Part shown: positions 41,150 to 51,583 of the stretch, in pieces
Layout of the letters: each line of letters begins with the position of its first letter
Position numbering within the stretch: the first letter of the stretch is position 1
Assembly (NCBI GenBank): GCA_028023455.1
Contig: JAQFVV010006700.1
Location: 124,001-188,000 of the forward strand
Source of the DNA: Epiperipatus broadwayi
Taxonomy: Eukaryota; Onychophora; Udeonychophora; Euonychophora; Peripatidae
Direction of reading: 5' to 3'
Length of the DNA stretch: 64,000 nucleotides
Made by a program: the position numbers and the translations under genes
Notes under the pieces: model-generated
Database searches by the model: none
What the model was told of the DNA's origin: nothing
The model's input: the letters and a program-made list of their open reading frames with translations, nothing else

Positions 41150-42060
41150 ATACACTGCTTTATTATTAAAATTCATCAATTAAGAGAAAATTTTTACATT
41201 GCTTCATTTGAAAGGTAATGGGGTCATTCATTTTAAGAGATGTAGTGCAATATACATTATTTCCAGTAAAGTATTTGCCGATTTTGTCAAATTAAAGTAA
41301 AAATACCTTAGTTTTACTGAAATGTTATGTTAATACATTAGGATTCATCAATTTAGAGAAATTTTCTCTTGCTTCATTTCAAGGCTAATGGGGTCATTTT
41401 AAGAGATGTAGTGCAATATACATTATTCCCAGTAAAAATATTTGATTTTGTCAAATTTAGGTAGAACTAGCTTAGTTTTACTGAAATGTAATGTTCATTT
41501 ATTAGGATTTGTCAACTGACAGAATTTTTTTGCCACGCTTAATTTGACAGCTAAAAGACATGTAGTATTTCCCTGTAAAAATATTTGATTTTGTAAAATT
41601 TAGATAAAACTAGCTTAGTTTTCCTGAAATGTAAGGTTAATTTATTAGAATTCATGAATTTTGAAAATTTTTTTGTCTTACTTCCTTTGAAAGCTTTTTG
41701 GGTCATTTCAAAAGATTTAGTGCACTATATCCATTATTTCCAGTAAAAATATTTGCTGATTTTGTCAAATTTAGAAAAAGTGACTTAGTTTTACTAACAT
41801 GTAATGTTAAATTTTAGGATTCATTAATTTGGAGAAATTTTTGGCTCACTTCATTTGAAAGCTAATTGAGTCCTTTTAAGAGATGTAGTGCAATATACCT
41901 TATTGCCAGTAAAAACGTTTGCTGATGTTGCAAAATTTAGGTAAATCTAGCTTGGTTTTACTAAAATGTAATGTTAATTTACTAGGATTCATCAATTTAG
42001 AGAAATTTTTTGCCTTGCTTCATTTGAAACCTAATGGAATCATTTCAAGAGGTCTTTAAT
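41150..42060 (+). repeat. Satellite family C, right part
   Basis: Five to six degraded units of about 165 bp. Shared blocks are GATTCATCAATTTAGAGAAA, CTTGCTTCATTTGAAAGCTA, TTTTAAGAGATGTAGTGCAA and TTTTGTCAAATTTAGGTA. They keep the order of the A/B monomer but most positions have changed. The last recognisable piece is near 42,055, after which the sequence is single copy. Confidence 0.75.
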
Positions 42061-42123
42061 CCTTGAATTTAAGATGCACATGTGTATTTAAATATGAAAC
42101 AAATATAAATACAATCAACTCAC

Positions 42124-42250
42124 CTAATTTATTGTGAATCTTCTTCAGATATACAGTACTTTCACTTTCTATATTGTCACTTTCAGAAAATGAATTCTCC
42201 GCTTCACTATTGCATCAATGTACATCATCTCCAGGCCATTTAAATTGAAC
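42124..42250 (-). pseudogene. Candidate decayed exon with acidic coding frame and splice donor
   Basis: On the minus strand a frame of 30 codons (42,214 to 42,125) ends in TTAG|GTGAGT, a near-perfect splice donor at 42,123-42,118. The coded stretch is Ser/Glu-rich (SEAENSFSESDNIESESTVY), followed by LKKIHNKL. One TGA (42,215-42,217) separates it from eleven more plausible codons upstream (FKWPGDDVH). The composition looks coding but no family is recognised, and no acceptor is obvious. It could be an exon of the same lost gene as 40,495-40,767, or a chance frame. Confidence 0.25.
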
Positions 42251-43008
42251 CAAATATTAAAATTTCTTGGTCAAATTGCTTTCATGTAAAAGTACATTTT
42301 TCTATTAAAATGTGAATCATTCTTTTAAAATAATTGATATTTTTATAAATATTTTCTGAAAATAAATGTGTAAAAAATATTCTAGAACATATATTTTCAC
42401 TTTAAAAATCAAAACAAAAATATTGGAATTATTAAAATCAGCAAAATAACATTTAAAGATTTGAAAACATATGTTTTTCACTTTCAAAACCAAAAGAAAT
42501 CTAGCAGACTTGTCAAACGTTTACAGCTTCTCTCTTATGTAGACAACAAGAAAGAACCAATCAGCTTCTTGGTAGGCATGCTGTTATCTCATTATTATAT
42601 TAATTTGTTTGTTATAAAAATATTTTAACAAGTTTTCTCAGTAAAATAACAATAAACTGGCAAAATCACATTAAAAGTTGTGGTTTCAGAGAGAGTTAAA
42701 GCTGTTTACAAAATTATTCCTAAAAATATTAATTAAAAAGATTTTATTCTACATGGATAACAATTATAATTCTATCTGCATTTATAATATAATGCAATGA
42801 TCCTCAGAGAGATATTAAAAATTTTCATTTCCAATTAAAGATGCATCCCTCTTTTAGAGGTTCAAAATTTGGTAAAAAATGTCTTGTATTCAAAGTAATA
42901 TAAAAGTAGTGTGTGTAAATAGGTTTTATGTATATTTATTCTTTTCCATTGATATTAAATTGCAATTATCTACTAATTTAGAAATAGAGCCTGAGATTAG
43001 GGATTCAG
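42251..43008. other. AT-rich sequence, nothing recognised
   Basis: No open frame above background, no tandem repeat and no satellite similarity on either strand. There are short runs of A and T only. Confidence 0.5.
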
Positions 43009-44060
43009 ATGTCTTGTGAATGCTTCTTAGACAATTTGCTAAAAAGTTTGAAAAAATTAATAAAAAAAATTTCAAGAATTAAATAAAAGTCTTGAAGAAC
43101 AAACATTAGATTCTGGTAAAAAAAAAATAGAGAATTAAAAGATAAATTGAAGGTAGATTCAAAAGTGTAAAAAGATGAATTTAATAATAAATTCAATGTG
43201 TCTAATTTGAGATTTGGTACATTGAAATATGAATTGGATATTGAGTTAAAAATATCTGATGATAAATCGAATAGATGATTTGATAAATTAAAAGTTGAAA
43301 CAGAAAACTTGAGAATAAACTGGATAAGTTCCAAAAAAAACTTATGAACTAAAATATCTCAAAATAATAATGTGGACAATGAATTGAAAAAAAAAAAGAT
43401 AGATGCTAATGTTGCAGTTGCTATTTTAAATAATAAAACAGAAGAAATGATGGGTGAATTCAAAGTTAAATTTATGGAGATTAGTCAGTGTATAAGTACT
43501 TATTGAAAAAATAATATATAGAATAATGATAAGAAAAATATTATTACAAATAATAAAAAGTACATAAATAAGACTAGTAAATTTGATAAATATTTAGTTC
43601 AGCTGAAGGATGAATTTGCAATATTTTTTCAGGATAAATACTAACAATTTTGTAGTGGTAATAAGGGATTAGTTTTGTGTAATATTTATCCAAAATGAAA
43701 AAAAAAATATTATTTTAATAAGGGTGGTCAAAGATTTGATGAAGTAAATCTATGTAATTTATTTAGAGAAGTTGATGTCTCATAAAATTATTAATGATGA
43801 GAGGATATTGGAGTAGAAAACATAATTGGTGGAAGATTTTTCAAAATAAATTAAATCTAATAAAGTAGTTTATTTCATTATTCTACAAGAGTAATGATGA
43901 TAAAGATAATAATGTTGATTATTTGAAATACGATTGACATAATTTATAAAGTAGATTATTTTATGGAATGATGTGTTACTGATTTTGATATTTTTCATAC
44001 TACTCACCATTGGTATAAATACAACTGCAGATGCAAAATGAAAATATGAAGTATAAATAA
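43009..44060 (+). pseudogene. Decayed Lys/Asn-rich reading frame, family unknown
   Basis: On the plus strand, the frame of the ATG at 43,009 stays protein-like to 43,785. Between 43,141 and 43,785 it has only seven internal stops (43,168; 43,276; 43,345; 43,504; 43,519; 43,642; 43,696) before the TAA at 43,783, fewer than half of what such AT-rich DNA should give by chance, and no net frameshift. Around 43,084-43,140 the coding look switches to another frame and back. Weaker open pieces continue to about 44,060 in shifted frames. The first half is rich in Lys, Glu, Leu and Asn with coiled-coil character. Later pieces have aromatic and Cys-containing stretches (KDEFAIFFQDKY; NKGGQRFDEVNL; THHWYKYNC). 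I do not recognise it. A gene from a mobile element or an integrated DNA virus is possible but unproven. The minus-strand open frames here are shadows. Confidence 0.4.
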
Positions 44061-46160
44061 GCATGAATTAACTAATAATGAGCAAAATAATAATAATTTT
44101 ATATGATATAGAGATGTATATTTTATACAATCTAAAGATTTAATATATTTCTAGAATTACTGAAAAATATTTTAATTTGATAGAAGACTTATTTCAACTA
44201 ATATTATAGTTAATGTAAGTCTTTTATATGTATTCATGGTTATAATTAAATTATGATGTTTAATTGCAATCTTTATGCTAATTATTTATAAGATACATGC
44301 ATATGTATTTTATGAATGAAAATATTTATATGAGAATAGTTAATTATGGTTTTAAAAATAATTTAGGTAAATGAATTGTAAAAAAGGGCAATAAAAAGGA
44401 AATTTCTGTTTTTCTTAGTGGTTTAATTTTATGGTGACATTGACCAACAATAGGTGTAGAATATATTTGTGATATACATCTAATTATAAGACTTTATTAT
44501 AGAGAGCTATAAGAAATAAGAGAATTTAAATTTAAAATTAAAATCTTGAGTAATATTAGTATAATTTTTTTATGAGTAGGAGACAATGTACCATCTTTGA
44601 AAAAAATCTCATGCTTTATATGTCATTAATTGTTTAAAATGGTGAAGTGATGCTTATTTTGATTTTGGAGTTATTGTAGATACATAGGAATACAAAGTAA
44701 TATTTATGATTCATTTTTTTTATTATTTAAATAACGTGATAAATTGTTTCTTACATTAAATTTTATATCTTCTTATAAAAATATCACATAAATTTCAAAC
44801 ATACTTTGGCAAAGTTTTGCATTAACATTCTATGTTATTGCATATTTTAACAACAATAGACTTAGAAAAATAAATAACAAGTTATATTTTTACATATGTT
44901 TTGATATACAGAGGCTAAACTGTGTAAGCATAAGAAATGGTGATCATGTAATAATTTTTTTGTTAAATAAGCAAATGTATTTTTTTGTTTGTATTTATTT
45001 ATTGATTTTATTCTCTGATTTGTAATTTAATAAGAAGAGATTGAAAACCATTGTTATTATTTTTACTTTAATTTATTTTTTTTTTAAAAATTAAAAGAAA
45101 ACATTTTATTCAAGGCTGGTATTTGAAAAACTTTAATTAGGTGAAATAATAATGCCATAAATTAAAAGGGGTAAATTTGAGATGATCATTGGATATTGTT
45201 TCTTTATCAATGGCTTAAATGTTTTATTAGTAAGCACATTAAGTTGCCACTCTCTCCCTCTGTTTTTCATCACTTTAGTTGGTATGCTGCATTTGCAGTA
45301 AGTAAAAATATAAACCATATTTTTTTCAAATGTTTAATTTAAATCATATAATGTGTGGCTAATTATAAGAACTTTTGCCCCAAAAGATTATTAGTTTTTT
45401 TGAGGGATGACCTGAAATAACAACTTAGAAATAACATTATTTTAAATGCATTCTAAAAATTATAAAGTTTGTACTATAAAATAATATTCATCTATTATGC
45501 CAATAAATAATTTTCCAAGGTTATAACCAAATGAATAATAAGTTGGATTAAATAAAATAATTTAATTATTTGAAGAAGTATAAAACTACACTTATTATTG
45601 TATTGTCTAAAATGCTAAACCTCATTATAATTTGTCAAGGATTATTTATCTAACCAAATAAACTTCGAATATTTAAAAGAAAAAAGGAAATAAACTCTTG
45701 GGATTATTGTATCTTTGAAAAATATAATCATTACATGGATTTTTTTTATGTGAATTTAAAAAAGGGACTTTTAAGATGATTGAATTTTATGTGCATGGAC
45801 TTTGTTTAATATTTTATCATTTAAATAACAAATTGTATGGCTTATCTATTTTGTAATGATTTGTCTTGTTATTGTTTTAAGATCATTTAATGTATGTACG
45901 TTCAAACAGTAAGATATGAATTCAAATCTTAGTTTCACTTTTTTCACCTTAGTTCTGTCATCTCTCCACCTCTCACCCATTATTATTATTTTTACATAGG
46001 TTGTAACCTTGAATATTGGACTTTGTGCGTAATATTATAAAATATATGTACAGTTATTTAAAAACATCGTACATATGCCCACACTCCAATATAGTCTATT
46101 TTAAAAATATAACGCACTGCAGATGATTGTTAGATTTGTAGTGCGTAATTTTGTGTAAGA
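44061..46160. other. AT-rich intergenic DNA, no gene supported
   Basis: About 80% A+T by eye with no repeat structure. The one frame worth noting is minus-strand 45,318-45,133 (61 codons). It begins after a pyrimidine-rich stretch with a CAG that could be a splice acceptor and codes KVMKNRGREWQLNVLTNKTF near its start; it has no recognisable family and I do not call it a gene. Confidence 0.4.
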
Positions 46161-46172
46161 TTTAATAATCGC

Positions 46173-46342
46173 GTTATTATTATTTAGATCAGATTTACGT
46201 AATATTTTAAATTATAAAATCTAAAATAGTTTTTATTTTAAATGTAAACATATTTTTTTGTTATTATTTAGGTCAGGTTTACGTAATATTTTAAATTATA
46301 AAATCTAAAATAGTTCTTTTAATTTTAAATGTAAACATATTT
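46173..46342. repeat. Two-copy tandem duplication, period 84 bp
   Basis: The block containing ACGTAATATTTTAAATTATA, AAATCTAAAATAGTT and TTTTAAATGTAAACATATTT occurs twice, with ACGTAATATT at 46,197 and again at 46,281. The copies differ at a few sites. It lies 120 bp upstream of the promoter-like cluster at 46,465-46,562. Confidence 0.8.
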
Positions 46343-46464
46343 TAAAAATAGATATTCCCCTGCTAATTAGAGTTGCAAGTCATAGTGGGAGGGGGGAAAA
46401 GGATGACAGAGCTGAGAAGTATTCTTAAACTCGGAATTAAAAAAGTTTGTTAAAAGCATTTGTA

Positions 46465-46562
46465 ATTACGTCACATGTAAGGTAAATTAAAAAGGTGATC
46501 GGATTGAAATTACAATTTTAACATGTGCCACTAATGCATCCGTTACCTGAAGGGATATATAG
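46465..46562 (+). promoter_or_regulatory. Promoter-like cluster: CRE and TATA motif
   Basis: ATTACGTCACATG at about 46,465 is a good CRE/ATF-type site, and TATATAG at 46,556-46,562 sits about 90 bp downstream in DNA of higher GC content. Transcription would start near 46,586. Only very short frames follow (for example an ATG followed by ten codons), and a possible donor GAAG|GTAAAA lies near 46,946, so any transcript would have a largely untranslated first exon. Motif-based only. Confidence 0.25.
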
Positions 46563-48824
46563 CATAGACCAGAGGGACTGCTTGGATGGATGATGCAATT
46601 GTTCGATGGATCCGAAAGATAAAAAGAGAAATGAATAAAAGCAATAAGCTGGTTATTTTAAAGGATTATTATCATTGGTAATTCGTTGTTGCTATTAAGT
46701 TTCGAAGTTATGCTGTTACTGTTACTTTGTTTTCGTATCCAGATAATATTTTAAACCTAACAATGTGTGAGGAGTAGGCAATTGCTGCGCTTCTCCAGAC
46801 TGTGGCTATGGAAATACAGAGCTTCCCATAAAAAAATGAAATAAACCTGAACTCAAACTGCTGTGTGTGTATATCATCAAAATGTGAAAGCTATTAAACA
46901 AGGAACCTCAGACTCTCCTATCAAGTGTGCATACTTCAAATAATCGAAGGTAAAATGAAACCCAAGAATAAAAGATTCTCCTTTTGAACTCTTAATTTAA
47001 ATTTCTATTATGTGTTGTATCTTTAAAGTTCGACTCTTAACTTAAATGTAGTGTAATTTTAAAACTAAACTGTACTCTTCATCTTGTAATTATGTGCAAA
47101 ATGTAATATAATATTTTATAAATCTCATAAAACTTATTCTTATTCTTTTACTTGGGTATCTAAAATTTTTGTTATTGATTAGACATTATATTTCATGCCT
47201 ATATGATTTCTGAGTTGATGTTCCCTAACAAGTTTAGATTCGCCTAAAACCCCTTTTCTTTTAATAAATGCTCAGCTCAGGAATTATAAATTTATTTCAA
47301 TATGTTACTATGAAAGCGAGATTCTACAATCGTTAGTATAATGTATTAGCCACTTTAGCGATCATTTCATTTTTAAATAGTATATTATATAAGTTATATT
47401 TCGTCAAGTCTTTTCAATCTAGAGTTAGTATAATCATAAAGGGGGGGTTGGAGACAGTTAATAAATTGTTTAATCAATGTGGGGATTGAAAATAAACTTT
47501 CTGTTTTAAAAGCATAGTAGTAAATAAAATGATTTGCATTGATTTTGTGAAATGCGTTGTTTTATGGGTGCATTAATTCAAACCGCAGAAATGAAATACT
47601 GTAGTCGGATTCTTCAAATGTTCTAGTTCCCATAATGAATGGGCATACAGAAATGACCCTAATGGTACCTAACCTCGTCACATGGTCGGGGATGGAAAGG
47701 CTAAGACCTCACACCAATACTGCGCTCGTGACTACTTCTAAAGGCTCTGGCCCGATGTTTGGCCATCCTTCCCGTCTCTAATGTTTCTTAGCGATTATAC
47801 TCAAAGAAAAGCCGAATCTCCTTAAAATTTGGCAGCACCTAAACCTATCGCATGTCACTTTGTTTATGAGTATGACTGTCTATGCTAGATCTATTTCCAC
47901 TCCTCCACATCAGCTACTCTAGTAATAATTTCGTCAGTATAGGCTTGTGTATTAATAATAAGTAAGTAAATAATGATTGCTGGATTGGCAGATATACTCC
48001 TCAATAGGACTTCATATCATAATCTCACAATGTCCACAACTTAATGTGAGGCATGAGATGTGATTGAATAATGATACCCCAGTAGCATTATAAATTACAT
48101 GTAAACTAATTTAACTATTATTAAATATTTGTGTCTACCTATATCCACATTTGCATGTCTGCTTGATTTAATGGTATTCAGTGTCTCGTTCAATTATTAA
48201 AATCGCATTAAAGTATAGCAGTAGCCCTTAATCTTAAAATAATTTAGAGTCTCTTGATCTACCTTACCACCAGGCCTAGAAAAATATTTACTATTGTTAT
48301 GGTATACACATTGTCATGTGGGGTTTGTTGTGAAATAAAATGACTATGTTCAAACACGGTACCGCAGGCCCTGAACCCACCTGTTGTGCTGCTCTTTGAA
48401 CATGGTGGTGAAATTTTGCAACATGTTAACAAGGCAAACGAGTTCTTACCGTTGCAACATATGTTGTAATGGTCAGATTTGTACATTTACCGAATAGATT
48501 GAGAGTCCGAGCCAGAGCACCAAAAGCTGACCAATTTAGGATAGTAATATCCTATGTCTGATCATGTCTCAACTCTCTTACCTGTGCTTCCAAGTTAACC
48601 CATAGCAAATGACATATCTGAGGCTACACTTGATACCTCCTTCTTCATGTTCCAGCAGTAGCAAAATGGTAAAACATGAGACATTCCCCTCTCACATACA
48701 CATATAGGATTCTATAATTTAACTAGGGATTCATAAGGTAATGAGCAAGAAGGGGGATTGAGATGAATTTATATTTTATAAATTTTAATATAATAATTAA
48801 TATATGAAAACAAGGTAAATTATA
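46563..48824. other. Single-copy DNA with a GC-richer patch, no gene supported
   Basis: Mostly AT-rich. The stretch 47,630-47,960 is clearly less AT-rich than its surroundings (CTAACCTCGTCACATGGTCG, GGCTCTGGCCCGATGTTTGG) but shows no long frame on either strand. A second such patch is 48,340-48,480, where the minus-strand frame 48,486-48,259 lies; its product resembles nothing known to me. These could be old transposon pieces or parts of a non-coding transcript. Confidence 0.35.
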
Positions 48825-49215
48825 TATATTTGTTCAGATGCAGGTGAGTGAATACTTAGGTTTGCAAGAATATTTAATGTAACCAGAAATGATAAAACAA
48901 CCAATTTATAGTCCTCACATGCAGGTGAGTGAGTATTTAGGTTTACAAGAATGTTTAATGCAATCAGAAATAATAAAACAACACAATTTACATAATGCTT
49001 ACATGCAGGTGAATGAGTACTTAGGTTTACAAGAATGTTCAATGTAATCAGAAATGATAAAACAATGCAATTTATATAGCGCTCACATATAGGTGAGTGC
49101 ATACTTGAGTCTACAAAATGTTTAAGGTAGTAATCAATAAATAATAAACAAAACTAATTATATATTTGCTCATGTGCAGATGAGTGAAAACTTAAGTTTA
49201 CAAAGTGTTTAAAAT
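48825..49215. repeat. Minisatellite, about 84-bp unit, five copies
   Basis: The word CAGGTGAGTGARTA recurs at 48,841, 48,922, 49,006, 49,091 (as TAGGTGAGTGCATA) and 49,178 (as CAGATGAGTGAAAA). Each is followed by CTTAGGTTTACAAGAATGTT and an AATAATAAAACAA block. The period of 81-88 bp is mostly a multiple of three, which keeps a minus-strand frame (49,102-48,797) open with a 28-residue repeat containing HSPAC. That frame has no start context or homology I know and is best read as repeat translation. Confidence 0.85.
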
Positions 49216-50673
49216 AGATTATGGATTTGCTAAACTGAAAATACATCATCTTTTATGTTACAGCAAAATTTACACATAATTGAGACATAAGGTCTCAAAA
49301 ACTGAGCAATTTGAATTCCAACCAAACTCATATAAGGTTAAGTAGATTATGAGATAAAATATTTTCCATTTTCTGTGTCATAATTTATGCTATGGACTAC
49401 ATCAGGAAAATTAGTAATGGCTAGAGTGATTAATTAAGTAGCAACAGCTTGGAGTTATATAATTAAGTTTAAACATAATTTATAATATTTTAGTAATATT
49501 ATATATAATTACTATACAGATAATCGCATTATCGGATCAAAGCTGATATTAATTTCTCTGGGAGGCTGAACTGATGTTGGGCAGCCTAATGACAGATTCT
49601 AGGGTGTTACAAACTATAGTATCAGAATATGTGCATATTTAATGTGTTCTTAATTGAGGTTCATTACCTAGTAATCGGTTCCTCAGACCGCATACTTGCT
49701 ATAATATGAAGAAGCCCTTTTATTCGGGTGAACAAAACAGTGACTTAATGAGCCCTTGGAACACCTTGTTTCCTCCAAATACAAAATAAATATCACAGTT
49801 GTCTAAATTTAAGAGGCATAACTTGACATGGAATTGATCCTGATGTAGGCCATTATAGGTATAGCAAGAAGCTGCACATTTTAATGCTAACTAGCAACAC
49901 ATTTGCCATGCTAATTTAATATTTTTCTAAATTAATTATGCCAAATATTAGCTTCTATCAGTGCCACTAAATAATAAATCTAGTTACACTACAAAGGCAA
50001 TAATGGAAATCTGATGTAAGAATATCTATATAGGTTAACCTATAATTAGGAGAGTTACAGCAAATTTAGGGATTTATCAAGAGTTAGAATACTATGTATA
50101 TTATGTGTATATTACTCACATCTAATGCTAAGCAAAATATTGATTTTTTAAAATAACTTATGTTATAAATAGCTGACCCACTCTAGTGAAATAACAGTTT
50201 GATTTCAGAAAGAAGTTTTGCCTATATTTCTTTATATTATAATATTTGCCCATGATGGAAAAGTGCCTAATTGCTTCTCCAATAATTATAAAACCCCACA
50301 AAACTCCATTCTGATGAACATAGCATAAATTAATAAACATGAATTTAAAACTAAATATAGATGTCATAAGAACAAATTGCAGAAATCGATAAAGTGTTAA
50401 TTTAGAAAAATGAATAAGAATTTACATTTAACTGGTTTTATAGAACTTAAATATTTATGATGAAGCAAGCAATTTAAGAGATGCTTTAAGTTTTAAATTA
50501 AATTTAACGTAAATGATTTAATGTAACATTTAAATAATATAATGATATATGGGGCTTGATTAGTTAGCTAGCTTTAATTTAGAGTTTGTTTAGTAATGAA
50601 ATTAGCATATTCTACAGAATGGTTTGCCGGAAATACTTGGTAGTAAGTCTTTCAGACATTCTTTACTGGGCTT
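49216..50673. other. AT-rich single-copy DNA, nothing recognised
   Basis: No repeat, no satellite similarity and no coding-like frame on either strand. The minus-strand frame 50,367-50,158 is at chance length for this composition. Confidence 0.45.
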
Positions 50674-50775
50674 CTTTTCTCCATTAAATCAGGATGTGGT
50701 TTTTCTCCATTAAGTCAGAATGTGGCTTTTCTCCATTAAGTCAAGCTGTGACTTTTCTCCATTACTTCAGGTTAA
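50674..50775 (+). repeat. Minisatellite, 26-bp unit, four copies
   Basis: TTTTCTCCATTAARTCAGRA followed by TGTGG is repeated four times at 26-bp spacing from 50,674; the last copy is degenerate (CTCCATTACTTCAGG). It sits at the start of a less AT-rich patch (50,600-50,960) that may be a fragment of an interspersed repeat. Confidence 0.8.
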
Positions 50776-51575
50776 GGATTCTCTAGTACTTCAGGTGTGG
50801 CTTCACCATCACTGGGCCAGGTCTGAGGTTGATGTTCTCTTCTATTTTGTAGAACAGTTTTCCATGAGAGATAGACAGCAAGCCTATTGTCCCACTAGTC
50901 AACAATTTGCAACTTAACAGCTTTCAATAACTGATTGGTTCAAATTCAGCTTGGCCAACAAGTAATGCAGAAACAGCTCTTTAATTATTGTTCTTCAACC
51001 TTCGTTTGAAAAAATATGCATCTGAAATTTTTAATGGTCATGACAGACTTTTTTATATCCAATTTTTGCCAGAATTCCCTCCCCCTTTTACTTTCTCAAC
51101 AACACTTGTTTACTTACTTCAAATTTTTGTCTTTAACTACATTTTTACTTTTTTAAATATTATTCACAGCTTAATCTAGAGTTAAAAGTTCTTTTCCCTT
51201 AGGTTTCCCAATTGCACTTAGAATGAATTTATGCCTGACTACATTTTCTTATTTGTTTTTGTCTATAATTTTATGTGAGATCAATTTTCAACTAAAAGAT
51301 TATTTTTAGATGAAATGTTAAAATTCATAAACAACTTACAGCCTGTGAAATTTTAAACAAACAATAGAACTCAAAAATTATTTTAAATAAATATTAAAAC
51401 ATAACTTTTTAAATGAATAATTTCACAAATTTAAACTTATAATTTTGTTATATATATAAATTCTAACTACACATTGCTATGTTTACTTAGTGTATATGCT
51501 ACCCATGATTGCATCTGCATATTATAATGTACAAGGTGATTATACATGCACATACTCGGAATATTACAACACAAA
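50776..51575. other. No gene recognised
   Basis: A GC-richer patch to about 50,960 and then AT-rich DNA up to the target duplication of the long-TIR element. Short plus-strand frames at 50,720-50,917 and 50,988-51,179 lack coding character. A tRNA-type B-box-like word (GGTTCAAATTC, about 50,937) stands alone without a matching A box. Confidence 0.4.
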
Positions 51576-51583
51576 CATGAAGT
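51576..51583 (+). repeat. Target-site duplication, left copy (CATGAAGT)
   Basis: This octamer lies directly outside the left terminal inverted repeat and is repeated in direct orientation at 58,372-58,379, directly outside the right one. This is the classic footprint of a cut-and-paste insertion with an 8-bp stagger. Confidence 0.8.

Noticed and set aside
171-42060. CENP-B box in the satellite
   Set aside because: I found no word matching the known box pattern in the A, B or C consensus, so a CENP-B-type role is not claimed.
43870-44064. Minus-strand frames at 43,005-43,334 and 43,870-44,064
   Set aside because: Antisense to the decayed Lys/Asn-rich forward frame; Ser/Leu/Phe-rich composition is the expected shadow.
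50930-50960. tRNA or SINE B-box-like word GGTTCAAATTC
   Set aside because: No matching A box at the right distance and no cloverleaf could be drawn; the same applies to GGGTTCGAATTTG on the minus strand near 56,385.
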